From contig NZ_CP139286.1 of assembly GCF_034067285.1 (NCBI RefSeq), positions 992,001 to 1,056,000 on the forward strand: 64,000 nucleotides of DNA, written 5' to 3'. Position numbers and translations under genes: made by a program. Shown piece by piece: positions 28,943 to 38,442 of the stretch; position 1 is the first letter of the stretch, and every line of letters begins with the position of its first letter. The notes below the pieces were generated by a model, which saw nothing but the letters and a program-made list of their open reading frames with translations, searched no databases and was not told the DNA's origin. This DNA is from Acinetobacter pittii (GTDB lineage Bacteria > Pseudomonadota > Gammaproteobacteria > Pseudomonadales > Moraxellaceae).

Positions 28943-29409
28943 AAATTTTTCCTTTAAAAATTAATATAAATTTAATTTTTTTCATTAAGAAATGTTAAAC
29001 ATAACTTATGCATAACTTTTGCAGATTTTGTGGCGTATTTGTAATATTAAAATCAGGTTTTTTTAAATTTTGGTAAATATAAAGTTTTTAAAAAATAATA
29101 ACTTAAAATTAAAGTGTTTCAATGTAACTTAAAAAATCAAACTAATATAAAAAAAGAATATTTTCTTTAGGTTGTCACATAGTATGATGATAATTCATCA
29201 TAACTATTGGGATGATACATTTTTTCAATAAGATTAGATGAGTAAAGTACATAAAAGACGTTTTTTTTCTTGCAAAATTAGGTATCATCGCGCTCCTAGT
29301 TACAAGATATAAAATAAGTGTCTTTGCTAGTTCTATAAAGCACCGAGTCAAAGGACCAATCGTCACCAGACTTATTTCTTTCTACCCCTATCAGAGATGG
29401 TAATCCGAT
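28943..29409. other. 467-bp AT-rich intergenic region before dat
   Basis: No coding frame or RNA gene is visible. It holds the divergent promoters of the SIMPL gene and dat. The only clear element is the 20-bp inverted repeat at 29183-29202. A sequence TATCAT at 29282, about 128 bases before the dat ATG, is a weak -10 candidate, which would give dat a long leader. Confidence 0.5.
29183..29202. promoter_or_regulatory. Palindromic candidate operator upstream of dat-ddc
   Basis: TATGATGA, spacer TAAT, TCATCATA: perfect eight-base arms, about 210 bases before dat. The size and symmetry fit a dimeric regulator site. The regulator is unknown. Confidence 0.4.
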
Positions 29410-30783
29410 ATGAGCGTTACTTCCGTTAACCCTGCCACTAATGCTACTAACGAATATTATTTGACTCGCCAAAGTCAAATGGAATCAAATGTTCGTAGCT
29501 ATCCACGTAAATTACCGTTAGCGATAGCGAAAGCACAAGGATGCTGGGTTACTGATGTTGAAGGTACACAGTACCTTGATTGTTTAGCTGGGGCAGGTAC
29601 ATTGGCTTTAGGTCATAATCATCCTGCGGTGATTCAAAGTATTCAAGATACATTGGCAAGTGGTTTGCCATTGCATACTTTAGACTTAACCACACCTTTA
29701 AAAGATGCATTCACTGAAGCATTGTTAGCATATTTACCTGGTGGTAAAGAAGAATATTGCTTGCAGTTCTGTGGTCCTGCTGGTGCAGACGCAACTGAAG
29801 CAGCAATCAAACTTGCTAAGACTTACACTGGCCGTAGTTCAGTGATCAGTTTCTCTGGCGGTTACCATGGTATGACCCATGGTGCACTTGCTATGACTGG
29901 TAACTTAAGTGCAAAAAATGCAGTTAATGGTTTAATGCCAGGCGTACAATTCATGCCGTATCCGCATGAATACCGTTGCCCACTTGGTTTAGGTGGTGAA
30001 GCAGGTGTTGACGCTTTAACTTACTACTTTGAAAACTTTATTGAAGATGTTGAAAGCGGTGTAACAAAACCGGCTGCTGTTATTCTTGAAGCGATTCAAG
30101 GGGAAGGCGGCGTAGTTACAGCTCCAGTAAAATGGTTGCAAAAAATCCGTGAAGTGACTGAAAAGCACAACATCGTTTTAATTTTAGACGAAGTTCAAGC
30201 TGGCTTTGCACGTTCAGGCAAAATGTTTGCATTTGAACATGCAGGTATTGAACCTGATGTTGTTGTAATGTCTAAAGCAGTAGGTGGTGGTTTACCACTT
30301 GCAGTATTAGGTATTAAACGTAAATTTGATGCTTGGCAACCTGCTGGTCACACGGGTACTTTCCGTGGTAACCAACTTGCTATGGGTACTGGTCTTGTTG
30401 TATTAAAAACGATTAATGAACAAAATCTTGCTCAAAATGCGCAAGAACGTGGTGACTTCTTACAAGCTGAATTTAAAAAATTAGCTCAAGAATTCCCATG
30501 TATCGGTAACGTACGTGGTCGCGGTTTAATGATCGGTATTGAGATTGTTGACGAGCGTAAACCAGCTGACCGTATTGGTTCGCATCCTGCTGACTCACAA
30601 TTAGCTGCTGCAATTCAAACTGCTTGTTTCAACAATAAATTATTGCTTGAAAAAGGTGGTCGTAACGGTACAGTAATTCGTTTACTTTGCCCGCTTATCA
30701 TCACTCAAGACGAGTGTGTTGAAGTAGTTGCTCGCTTTAAGAAAGCAATTGCAGAAGCATTGGTTGCAGTACGAGGCGCATAA
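29410..30783 (+). CDS. dat: L-2,4-diaminobutyrate:2-oxoglutarate 4-aminotransferase
   Basis: Class III PLP aminotransferase of 457 residues that makes L-2,4-diaminobutyrate from aspartate semialdehyde, first step to 1,3-diaminopropane. Visible motifs: [50 protein letters not shown] with the PLP-binding Asp, and [18 protein letters not shown] with the Schiff-base Lys. It is followed two bases after its stop by ddc, the decarboxylase of the same pathway. The dat-ddc pair was characterised in A. baumannii, and the product sequence fits that description. Confidence 0.95.
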   Translation: MSVTSVNPATNATNEYYLTRQSQMESNVRSYPRKLPLAIAKAQGCWVTDVEGTQYLDCLAGAGTLALGHNHPAVIQSIQDTLASGLPLHTLDLTTPLKDAFTEALLAYLPGGKEEYCLQFCGPAGADATEAAIKLAKTYTGRSSVISFSGGYHGMTHGALAMTGNLSAKNAVNGLMPGVQFMPYPHEYRCPLGLGGEAGVDALTYYFENFIEDVESGVTKPAAVILEAIQGEGGVVTAPVKWLQKIREVTEKHNIVLILDEVQAGFARSGKMFAFEHAGIEPDVVVMSKAVGGGLPLAVLGIKRKFDAWQPAGHTGTFRGNQLAMGTGLVVLKTINEQNLAQNAQERGDFLQAEFKKLAQEFPCIGNVRGRGLMIGIEIVDERKPADRIGSHPADSQLAAAIQTACFNNKLLLEKGGRNGTVIRLLCPLIITQDECVEVVARFKKAIAEALVAVRGA

Positions 30784-30785
30784 GT

Positions 30786-32318
30786 ATGGTGGATTTTGCA
30801 GAACATCGTAAAGCGTTACTCTGCAATGATGCACAATCCATTGCTGACTATGAGTCAGCAATGGGCGAAGCGGTAAAAGCCGTTTCAGCATGGTTGCAAA
30901 ATGAAAAGATGTACACTGGCGGTAGCATTAAAGAATTGCGTTCAGCAATTTCTTTCCAACCTTCAAAAGAAGGGATGGGTGTACAAGAATCTCTTCAACG
31001 TATGATTGAGCTTTTCTTGAATAAAAGCTTGAAAGTACATCACCCACATTCATTAGCACATTTACACTGCCCAACCATGGTGATGAGCCAGATCGCGGAA
31101 GTGTTAATCAATGCAACTAACCAGTCTATGGACTCATGGGATCAAAGCCCTGCAGGTTCATTAATGGAAGTTCAGCTCATTGATTGGTTGCGTCAAAAAG
31201 TAGGTTATGGTTCTGGTCAGGCTGGTGTTTTCACTTCTGGCGGTACTCAATCTAACTTGATGGGTGTGTTGCTTGCTCGTGACTGGTGTATCTCGAAAAA
31301 CTGGAAAGACGAAAATGGTAATCCATGGTCTGTACAGCGTGATGGTATTCCTGCCGATGCAATGAAAAACGTCAAAGTCATTTGTTCTGAAAATGCGCAT
31401 TTCTCTGTGCAAAAGAACATGGCAATGATGGGGATGGGCTTCCAGTCAGTTGTAACTGTTCCTGTGAATGAAAATGCACAGATGGATGTAGATGCTCTCG
31501 AAAAAACGATGGCGCATCTTCAGTCTGAAGGCAAAGTTGTTGCTTGTGTCGTTGCGACAGCAGGTACAACCGATGCTGGTGCAATTGACCCATTGAAGAA
31601 AATCCGTGAAATTACCAATAAATATGGTTCATGGATGCACATCGATGCGGCATGGGGCGGTGCATTAATTCTCTCAAATGACCACCGTGCAATGCTTGAT
31701 GGTATTGAGTTATCTGACTCGATCACCCTTGACTTCCATAAGCATTATTTCCAAAGCATTAGCTGTGGTGCGTTCTTGTTGAAAGATGAAGCGAACTATC
31801 GCTTTATGCACTACGAAGCTGAATACTTGAACTCTGCTTATGATGAAGAGCATGGTGTACCAAACCTTGTTTCTAAATCATTACAAACGACTCGTCGTTT
31901 TGATGCATTGAAATTGTGGATGACAATTGAATCACTTGGTGAAGACCTTTACGGTTCAATGATCGACCATGGTGTAAAACTTACTCGTGAAGTTGCAGAT
32001 TACATCAAGGCAACTGACGGTTTAGAGCTTTTAGTTGAGCCTCAGTTTGCTTCGGTATTGTTCCGTGTTGTGCCACAAGGCTACCCAGTTGAGTTTATCG
32101 ATAGCTTGAATCAAAACGTAGCGGACGAGTTGTTTGCACGTGGTGAAGCAAATATCGGTGTAACAAAAGTTGGTAATGTACAGTCATTGAAAATGACCAC
32201 ATTAAGCCCAGTTGTGACATTCGAAAATGTTAAAAACCTTTTAGGTCAAGTATTGGCTGAAGCTGACCGCATTAAAGATGCGATTGCTTCTGGTAATTAT
32301 GTACCACCAATCGACTAA
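30786..32318 (+). CDS. ddc: L-2,4-diaminobutyrate decarboxylase
   Basis: PLP group II decarboxylase of 510 residues that converts L-2,4-diaminobutyrate to 1,3-diaminopropane. It shows [36 protein letters not shown], the His-containing [30 protein letters not shown] and the PLP Lys in [18 protein letters not shown]. It starts two bases after the dat stop, with a GAGG ribosome site inside the dat end, so the two are tightly coupled. The diamine supports normal growth and surface motility in A. baumannii (literature knowledge). A strong terminator ends the operon. Confidence 0.95.
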   Translation: MVDFAEHRKALLCNDAQSIADYESAMGEAVKAVSAWLQNEKMYTGGSIKELRSAISFQPSKEGMGVQESLQRMIELFLNKSLKVHHPHSLAHLHCPTMVMSQIAEVLINATNQSMDSWDQSPAGSLMEVQLIDWLRQKVGYGSGQAGVFTSGGTQSNLMGVLLARDWCISKNWKDENGNPWSVQRDGIPADAMKNVKVICSENAHFSVQKNMAMMGMGFQSVVTVPVNENAQMDVDALEKTMAHLQSEGKVVACVVATAGTTDAGAIDPLKKIREITNKYGSWMHIDAAWGGALILSNDHRAMLDGIELSDSITLDFHKHYFQSISCGAFLLKDEANYRFMHYEAEYLNSAYDEEHGVPNLVSKSLQTTRRFDALKLWMTIESLGEDLYGSMIDHGVKLTREVADYIKATDGLELLVEPQFASVLFRVVPQGYPVEFIDSLNQNVADELFARGEANIGVTKVGNVQSLKMTTLSPVVTFENVKNLLGQVLAEADRIKDAIASGNYVPPID

Positions 32319-32331
32319 TTGAGTTGATACC

Positions 32332-32364
32332 AAAAAAAGCCCGGTTTATTGCCGGGCTTTTTTA
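32332..32364 (+). terminator. Intrinsic terminator after ddc
   Basis: AAAAAAAGCCCGG / CCGGGCTTTTTTT around TTTATTG. Confidence 0.9.
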
Positions 32365-32407
32365 TTACATATTATTTTTATTTAAAATGTGCATCGAAAT
32401 AGACTGA

Positions 32408-32426
32408 TATGCACAAACCATGCATA
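32408..32426. promoter_or_regulatory. Candidate operator of the Lrp-type regulator, upstream of the aldehyde dehydrogenase gene
   Basis: TATGCA and TGCATA arms flank CAAACCA. Fourteen of 19 positions match the inverted repeat in front of the Lrp-type gene at 34611-34629. A further TATGCAT at 32448-32454 may be an extra half site. It lies about 180 bases before the dehydrogenase ATG. Confidence 0.5.
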
Positions 32427-32605
32427 TTTTCAAAAAACAAAAATAATTATGCATGATTTATGGGAAGCAAATTTCTTATTGTATTGGTATGTCCCCAATG
32501 TTTGGTCACATCGATATATCAATACTGCACTTACTCTTTAAAAGACGCTGCTCAAATGGTCATAAGGTAAGAGGCTGTAATTACAATTAAGACAAGGAAG
32601 AAGAA

Positions 32606-34036
32606 ATGCAACAAGTTAATGTGCTTAATGAATTTAAATTAATTATTAACGGTCAATCTTGTTCAGGTGAACAGGGTGAACTAGAAATTATTAACCCAGC
32701 TACAGGTTTAACTGCCGCACGCTGTGCAAAAGCATCGGTTGAGCAAGTAAATCAGGCGGTTAGCGCTGCTAAACAAGCATCTAAAGCTTGGCAACAAGTT
32801 TCACACGAAGAGCGTAAGTCAATCTTAAATAAGATTGCAGATGGTATTGAAAAGCACGCTGAAATGCTTGCAGAGTTGGTTGTACTTGAGCAAGGTAAGC
32901 CACTCGCACTTGCACAAATGGAGGTGCAGGGCGCAATTGGTTGGACGCGTTACGCGGCTGCTATGGATTTACCTATTGAAGTGATCGAAGACAGTGAAAC
33001 CAAGCGCATTGAACGCCATCGCCAACCATTAGGAGTGGTAGCTTCAATTACTCCTTGGAACTGGCCATTAATGATTGCGGTTTGGCATATCATGCCTGCA
33101 TTGCGTGCAGGTAACGTGGTCATTAGCAAACCTTCTGAATACACGCCACTCTCAACTTTGCGTTTATGTGAAATTATTCAACAAGAAGTTCCAGCAGGCG
33201 TGATCTCAATTGTGGTCGGTGCTGGTGAGATTGGTGAAGCATTATCTTCTCATCCAGATGTACAAAAAGTTGTGTTTACGGGGTCAACTCGAACAGGTCA
33301 GCACATCATGGCTGGTGCAGCTCAACAGTTAAAACACCTAACTTTAGAGCTTGGTGGTAATGACGCTGGTATTGTATTACCAGATGCAAATATAGATGAA
33401 ATTGCAGCTAAGATTTTTAATATGGCGTTCTTAAATGCAGGCCAAACATGCGCGGCGTTAAAACGTTTATATGTCCATGAAAGCCAATATGAAGCTTTAT
33501 CTCAAAAGTTAGCTGATATTGCCAACGCTCAAGTTGTGGGTGACGGAATGGAATCTTCTACAACATTTGGCCCAGTACAAAACCAAATGCAATATAACAA
33601 GGTGAAAACCCTTATTGCTGAAGCCATTGGACAAGGTGCAAAAGCACTTTCTGGTCAACAGCAATTACCAGAGCAAGGCTACTTTATTGCTCCTACTATT
33701 TTGACTGAAGTTTCTGACTCTTGCCGCGTGGTGCAAGAAGAACAGTTTGGTCCTGTGTTACCTGTTTTAAAATATACAGATATTAACGATGCAATTGCCC
33801 GCGCTAATGACAGTGAATTTGGTTTAGGCGGTTCAATCTGGTCGTCTGATATTAAAGCTGCTCAAACTTATGCTAGTCAGCTTCAATGCGGTACTGTTTG
33901 GATTAATACCCATGCAGAAGTCCTGCCTCATGCACCTTTTGGTGGCTGGAAAATGTCAGGCTTAGGTGCTGAGTTTGGTTTAGAAGGTTTACTTGAAAAT
34001 ACGATCGGGCAAACAGTTCATATTAGTAAAGTCTAA
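32606..34036 (+). CDS. NAD(P)-dependent aldehyde dehydrogenase, probable Ehrlich-pathway enzyme
   Basis: 476 residues, full length for the aldehyde dehydrogenase superfamily. PWNWPLMIAVWHIMPALRAGNVVISKPSE forms the cofactor-binding part, ELGGND holds the general-base Glu near residue 250, and NAGQTCAALKRLYVHE has the catalytic Cys near 285. The preceding AAGGAAGAAGAA is a strong ribosome site. The neighbouring Lrp regulator, 2-keto acid decarboxylase and aromatic permease suggest that it oxidises the aldehyde from the decarboxylase, such as phenylacetaldehyde or indoleacetaldehyde, to the acid. That substrate is an inference from context. It ends at its own terminator and is thus a separate transcript from the decarboxylase. 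Confidence 0.85.
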   Translation: MQQVNVLNEFKLIINGQSCSGEQGELEIINPATGLTAARCAKASVEQVNQAVSAAKQASKAWQQVSHEERKSILNKIADGIEKHAEMLAELVVLEQGKPLALAQMEVQGAIGWTRYAAAMDLPIEVIEDSETKRIERHRQPLGVVASITPWNWPLMIAVWHIMPALRAGNVVISKPSEYTPLSTLRLCEIIQQEVPAGVISIVVGAGEIGEALSSHPDVQKVVFTGSTRTGQHIMAGAAQQLKHLTLELGGNDAGIVLPDANIDEIAAKIFNMAFLNAGQTCAALKRLYVHESQYEALSQKLADIANAQVVGDGMESSTTFGPVQNQMQYNKVKTLIAEAIGQGAKALSGQQQLPEQGYFIAPTILTEVSDSCRVVQEEQFGPVLPVLKYTDINDAIARANDSEFGLGGSIWSSDIKAAQTYASQLQCGTVWINTHAEVLPHAPFGGWKMSGLGAEFGLEGLLENTIGQTVHISKV

Positions 34037-34047
34037 ATATTAACTTT

Positions 34048-34075
34048 AAGGCGGATCTAGTATCCGCCTTTTTAT
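34048..34075 (+). terminator. Intrinsic terminator after the aldehyde dehydrogenase gene
   Basis: AAGGCGGAT / ATCCGCCTT around CTAGT, then TTT and an AT-rich tail. Confidence 0.85.
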
Positions 34076-34106
34076 TTTCACTTTTATGAGTGAAAAGCTG
34101 AGCTGT

Positions 34107-34592
34107 TTATTGGGAGTGATGATAGCTCATGCTTTTAGGTTTGATTAAAAAATGATTCTGTTCTTTGATTTTTTTCAGAACAATGTAAGACTTTATATGA
34201 CCAATAAAATTATAAGAAAGTAATCTTTCAGTCACAAATTGAGAGAGCTGTTCTAAGTTTTCAGCAACGACTTTTAAAATAAAATCTGCATCACCACTAA
34301 TTGAAAATGCATCTTGAATGTTATCTTCAGCTTCGATCAGTTCCTGAAAAGCCTGCTGAGATTTTGCTTCGTGTGTCCTTAAATTAATATGAATCATCGC
34401 TGTAACTTCCAGCCCTAATGCCTGCTGCTGGATACGTGCGGAGTAACCTAAAATTATGCCTTTTTGCTCAAGTAACTGTCGTCGTCTTGAACATTGGGAA
34501 GCTGATAATCCGATTAAATCTCCAATTTCCTGATTGGTGAGCCGTCCATTCTTTTGTAGTGCCTGAATGATTTGCCAGTCGAACTTATCCAT
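34107..34592 (-). CDS. Lrp/AsnC-family transcriptional regulator
   Basis: 161 residues in the preferred reading. The N-terminal helix-turn-helix has FDWQIIQALQKNGRLTNQEI and GLSASQCSRRRQLLEQKGII; the C-terminal RAM ligand domain runs from about 65 to 150 with FSISGDADFILKVVAENLEQL. The ATG at 34592 follows an AAAGGA site nine bases upstream and fits the family start (MDKFD). An ATG at 34619 would add nine residues without support. It lies between the aldehyde dehydrogenase gene and the divergent 2-keto acid decarboxylase, so it is probably a local regulator answering to an amino acid. Candidate operators are at 32408 and 34611. Confidence 0.9.
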   Translation of the reverse strand: MDKFDWQIIQALQKNGRLTNQEIGDLIGLSASQCSRRRQLLEQKGIILGYSARIQQQALGLEVTAMIHINLRTHEAKSQQAFQELIEAEDNIQDAFSISGDADFILKVVAENLEQLSQFVTERLLSYNFIGHIKSYIVLKKIKEQNHFLIKPKSMSYHHSQ

Positions 34593-34610
34593 TGCATAAA
34601 ATCCTTTTAT

Positions 34611-34629
34611 GATACACAAATCATGTATT
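34611..34629. promoter_or_regulatory. Candidate autoregulatory operator of the Lrp-type gene
   Basis: ATACA and TGTAT arms flank CAAATCA. It matches the site at 32408-32426 in 14 of 19 positions. A further TATGCACGAAATC at 34651-34663 matches the left half. The position between the divergent regulator and decarboxylase genes fits control of both. Confidence 0.5.
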
Positions 34630-34726
34630 TTTATTAAAATGCGTTTTCATTATGCACGAAATCTAAAAGATAGATGAAATATTATTTTTCTATGGAATAA
34701 AAATTGGTCTCAAAGGATATAGAGCA

Positions 34727-36448
34727 ATGTTCATAGAAATCGGTGAATTTTTAAATCTTCGTTTAAAACAATTGGGTATCCAACATCTTTTTGGAGTACC
34801 TGGTGATTTTAACCTTTCATATCTAGAACAAGTTGAAGCAGACCCACAACTCGAATTTATTGGAAATTGTAATGAATTAAATGCTGCCTATGCAGCAGAC
34901 GGCTATGCACGAATTAACGGTTTTTCTGCCTTGGCAACCACTTATGGTGTAGGTGACTTAAGTGCGATTAATGGCATCGCAGGTGCCTATGCAGAAAATG
35001 TACCTCTTATTCATATTTCTGGTATTCCACCATTACATGCAGTTCAAAAGGGCACTTTAATACATCATACGCTTGTCGATGGTAACTATAACAATATTAT
35101 GAACTGTATGAAAGAGTTCACAGTTGCCCAAACACGTTTAACTCCTGCAAATGCAGCTTTTGAAATTGACCGTGTATTACGTCAATGTTTCCTTGAACGC
35201 CGTCCTGTACACATTCAACTACCAGGCGATATTACTCACGTTAAGATTGAAGTATCTGAGCGTCCACTCGACCTAAGCTATCCAGCTGTTGAACCTGAAT
35301 TATTGCAAAGTGTGGTAAGCAAACTCTGTAACATTATTGAGAATGCTCAAAGTCCAGCGCTTCTTATTGATAATGAAGCTTCGGTTTTTGGTGTGACATC
35401 ACTTTTAAATGATTTATCTCAAAAATGCTCAATTCCATTTGCAGGGATGAATACTGCAAAAAATATTATGGATGAAGGCTCACCTCGTTACATCGGAACT
35501 TATGTGGGTGGTGCAAGTCAACCACATGTGAAAAATATCATTGAACAATCTGACTGCTTAATTGGTGTTGGTGCACGCTTTACCGATGTTGGTTCGGCTG
35601 TATTTACTCATCATATTGAAACCAAGAACTACATCGAAATTAAATCTTATGGCCTAAATATTTTTGGGCAGGATTTTCCGGGTATTGAGATTGGTCAGTT
35701 ACTCGTTGAGCTAAATAAAAAAGTTGCACCACGTAAATCAACAACACCTCTTCTTGAAAAACAACCGCCGAAAGTAATAGAAGCTCCAGCTCAACAAAAG
35801 CTTAGCCAAGATGTGCTTTGGAATTACATTTCAGGTTTCTTAAAAGAAGATGATGTAATTATTGGTGAAGTCGGAACATCAAACTCAGCTTTGTCAGGAA
35901 TAAAGCTTCCAGCTACAGCTAAATATATTGCTCAGCCACTTTGGGGTTCTATTGGTTACACCTTACCGGCTTTACTTGGTAGTTTGCTGGCCGCGCCTGA
36001 ACGTCGTCAAATTTTATTTATTGGTGATGGTTCATTCCAACTTACGGTACAAGAACTCTCTACGATTATCCGTCACGGTTTAAAGCCAATTATTTTCTTG
36101 CTGAACAATGGCGGCTATACCATTGAGCGCTTAATTATGGGTGAAAATGCAGCCTATAACGACGTGCAAAACTGGAAATACACTGAAATCCCGGCTGTGT
36201 TTAACGGTAAAAAAGGCCATACAACTTATGTGGTTGAAACCGCTGGGCAACTGAAGAGTGTTTTAGATAACGTTCAGCAAAATGATCAGTTAACTTTCAT
36301 TGAATTAAAACTACCAGCAATGGATGCACCAGTAAGTTTGAAAAAATTTGCTTCTGTGATTGCGCGTTTTGATTACGGCGATCGTGGCTACGAAATTTTA
36401 AAGGAGCGTTCCCAACCGATTAAATGTAAGGATGCAATCTCTTTTTAA
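34727..36448 (+). CDS. ThDP-dependent 2-keto acid decarboxylase (indolepyruvate/phenylpyruvate decarboxylase-like)
   Basis: 573 residues, full length for the pyruvate/indolepyruvate decarboxylase family. The catalytic Glu is in GNCNELNAAYAADGYAR near residue 51, the His-His pair in LIHHTLVDG near 112, and the ThDP/Mg motif starts with GDGSFQLTVQELS and ends with FLLNNGGYTIE. Predicted reaction is decarboxylation of an aromatic or branched 2-keto acid to the aldehyde. With the nearby aldehyde dehydrogenase this would give phenylacetate, indole-3-acetate or similar. Which acid is used cannot be read from the sequence. The AAAGGA-containing site lies upstream, and the permease gene follows 140 bp later without a standard terminator. 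Confidence 0.9.
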   Translation: MFIEIGEFLNLRLKQLGIQHLFGVPGDFNLSYLEQVEADPQLEFIGNCNELNAAYAADGYARINGFSALATTYGVGDLSAINGIAGAYAENVPLIHISGIPPLHAVQKGTLIHHTLVDGNYNNIMNCMKEFTVAQTRLTPANAAFEIDRVLRQCFLERRPVHIQLPGDITHVKIEVSERPLDLSYPAVEPELLQSVVSKLCNIIENAQSPALLIDNEASVFGVTSLLNDLSQKCSIPFAGMNTAKNIMDEGSPRYIGTYVGGASQPHVKNIIEQSDCLIGVGARFTDVGSAVFTHHIETKNYIEIKSYGLNIFGQDFPGIEIGQLLVELNKKVAPRKSTTPLLEKQPPKVIEAPAQQKLSQDVLWNYISGFLKEDDVIIGEVGTSNSALSGIKLPATAKYIAQPLWGSIGYTLPALLGSLLAAPERRQILFIGDGSFQLTVQELSTIIRHGLKPIIFLLNNGGYTIERLIMGENAAYNDVQNWKYTEIPAVFNGKKGHTTYVVETAGQLKSVLDNVQQNDQLTFIELKLPAMDAPVSLKKFASVIARFDYGDRGYEILKERSQPIKCKDAISF

Positions 36449-36588
36449 ATAGAGGACAGGACACGTCTTCTCAAAAATTAAATGGACTCATATTAAAGCT
36501 ATTTATGTCCGAAGGTCGGTTTCTGATCTTCGGATATGGTGCTGAATAAAGGTGTACAGGAAGTGACACCAACATTGGAGATAATGTT

Positions 36589-37968
36589 ATGGATGCAAAC
36601 AATAAGCACGAGTTAAAACAAGGCTTATCCAATCGGCATATTCAACTCATCGCACTCGGAGGGGCGATTGGAACAGGTTTATTCTTAGGTCTTTCTCAAA
36701 CAATTAAACTGGCTGGTCCTTCAATTTTATTAGGATATGCAATTGCAGGCGTGATTGCCTTTTTGATTATGCGTCATTTAGGTGAAATGGTTGTTGAAGA
36801 ACCGGTAAGCGGCTCTTTTAGCTATTTTGCGAATAAATACTGGGGCAAAATGGCTGGCTTTATGTCTGGCTGGAACTACTGGGTTTTGTATGTGCTGGTG
36901 AGCATGGCTGAACTGAGCGCAATTGGGACTTTTATACAGTTTTGGTGGCCTGAAATTCCGACATGGCTGACTGCTTTATTTTTCTTTATTTTAATTAACG
37001 GCATTAACTTGGTAAATGTCCGCTTTTTTGGGGAATCCGAGTTCTTATTTTCCTGCATTAAAATTGTTGCGATTTTAAGCATGATTGGCTTTGGTGCTTA
37101 TCTATTATTTTCAGGTTCAGCAGGTCCGCAAGCAGGTATTGCAAATTTATGGCAACACGGTGGTTTCTTCCCGCATGGGATTCACGGTTTTGTCATGGCT
37201 CTGGCTGTCATTATGTTTGCATTTGGTGGTTTGGAGTTAATTGGTATTGCTGCAGCGGAAACGAAAAAACCTGAAACCACTATTCCAAAAGCAGTAAATC
37301 AGATCGTTTACCGCATCCTGATTTTTTATATCGGTGCGATCGGTATTCTTTTATGTCTTTATCCATGGAATATGGTGGCAGAAGGCGGTAGTCCATTTGT
37401 CATGATTTTCCAGTCACTCAATAGTAATGGTGTTGCGAACGTTCTAAACTTTGTGGTCTTGATTGCTGCTATTTCGGTTTATAACAGTTGTATCTATTGT
37501 AATAGTCGTATGTTGCATGGTTTGGCAGAGCAGGGTAATGCTCCGGCAATTTTGAAAAAAGTAAACAGCCGTGGTATTCCAGTGCCGGCAGCAGTTGTTT
37601 CTGCATCTATTACAGCAATATGTGTCGTTGTGAATTATCTGATTCCTGGTCAAGCTTTTCAGCTCTTTATGATGTTGGTTGTGGCAGCACTTGTTATTAA
37701 CTGGCTTATGATTTCAGTCACACATTTGAAATTTACTAAAGCGATGAAATTGCAAAAACGTCAAACTAAATTTCAAAGTATTCTTAGCCCATGGAGTAAC
37801 TATTTAACCATTAGCTTTGTATGCTTTATTCTTATTATTATGGCGTTTACACCAGATATGAGGTTGGCTGTTATTTTAGGGCCAATCTGGCTTGCTGTTT
37901 TAGCTGTGATGTATTTCTTAAAATATCGCAAAAAAATGGTAGCGATGCCAGAAGTACAATCGAATTGA
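36589..37968 (+). CDS. Amino acid permease, AroP-like (APC superfamily)
   Basis: A 12-span inner-membrane proton symporter of 459 residues. The N-terminus LKQGLSNRHIQLIALGGAIGTGLFLG and the ELIGIAAAETKKPETTIPKA segment are the classical signature of the AroP/ProY/CycA group. Closest recognised type is aromatic amino acid transport, which agrees with the upstream 2-keto acid decarboxylase, but Phe, Trp, Tyr or even branched substrates cannot be distinguished. TTGGAG precedes the ATG with good spacing. The hairpin GGTTACC/GGTAACC follows its stop. Confidence 0.86.
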   Translation: MDANNKHELKQGLSNRHIQLIALGGAIGTGLFLGLSQTIKLAGPSILLGYAIAGVIAFLIMRHLGEMVVEEPVSGSFSYFANKYWGKMAGFMSGWNYWVLYVLVSMAELSAIGTFIQFWWPEIPTWLTALFFFILINGINLVNVRFFGESEFLFSCIKIVAILSMIGFGAYLLFSGSAGPQAGIANLWQHGGFFPHGIHGFVMALAVIMFAFGGLELIGIAAAETKKPETTIPKAVNQIVYRILIFYIGAIGILLCLYPWNMVAEGGSPFVMIFQSLNSNGVANVLNFVVLIAAISVYNSCIYCNSRMLHGLAEQGNAPAILKKVNSRGIPVPAAVVSASITAICVVVNYLIPGQAFQLFMMLVVAALVINWLMISVTHLKFTKAMKLQKRQTKFQSILSPWSNYLTISFVCFILIIMAFTPDMRLAVILGPIWLAVLAVMYFLKYRKKMVAMPEVQSN

Positions 37969-37993
37969 TCGTCTAAATTGACAATGATATTGC

Positions 37994-38030
37994 GGTTACC
38001 TGATTTAAAGTCGGTAACCCTTTATCTTTT
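37994..38030 (+). terminator. Weak terminator after the permease gene
   Basis: GGTTACC and GGTAACC arms around a 12-base loop, followed by CTTTATCTTTT. Confidence 0.55.
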
Positions 38031-38334
38031 GTCATATTATTTTAATGTTACAAAGAAAATAATTATTTTTAGAAATTTTTAATCATATTTTAAAAATAGG
38101 AAATATTTAAATCATAAAATTAATAACATCGTAAATTAGTGGATTTTAATATATTTATAATAAATTTTATTTTTATAATTTATAAATAACTATATTTTGG
38201 ATTTTTAATCATTGTCATAATAAACATGATGACCTTCTGTAAAATAGGTGAGAAGTTTGAATTAAATAACTGATAATAAATAAAAAGAATAATATGACAA
38301 TCGACATTATAAAAATCATTAAAGCGTCATCATA

Positions 38335-38352
38335 CTGTAACTTATTTGTCAT
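38335..38352 (+). promoter_or_regulatory. Pho box (PhoB site) of the pst operon
   Basis: CTGTAACTTATTTGTCAT matches the E. coli Pho-box consensus in about 14 of 18 positions, counting allowed alternatives, with two 11-base-spaced direct half sites CTGTAAC and TTGTCAT. It lies 90 bases before the pstS start, and TCTATT about 7-12 bases downstream could be the -10 hexamer. Phosphate-starvation control is thus expected. Confidence 0.7.
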
Positions 38353-38442
38353 ATTTTCTATTCACAATGCAGCTATCGAAGAGCGTACAAGCACTCAACA
38401 AAAAGTGACGTACAACCTATTGCATTAATGAGAGAGAACAGA

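Larger units (their letters stand above)
37969..38427. other. 459-bp very AT-rich intergenic region before pstS
   Basis: No gene is visible. It holds a weak terminator for the permease gene (37994-38030), a long A/T tract from about 38037 to 38210, half Pho-box-like TTGTCATAA at 38212-38220, an inverted TGACAA at 38295-38300, and a full Pho box at 38335-38352. Confidence 0.55.

Noticed and set aside
34076..34096. TTTTCACT / AGTGAAAA hairpin as terminator for the Lrp-type gene
   Set aside because: On the minus strand it is followed by an A-rich, not T-rich, tract, so it does not fit an intrinsic terminator.
37969..38427. AT-rich region before pstS as a replication origin or horizontal insertion scar
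   Set aside because: No DnaA boxes, iterons, target duplications or integrase remnants are visible; a regulatory region with Pho box explains it.
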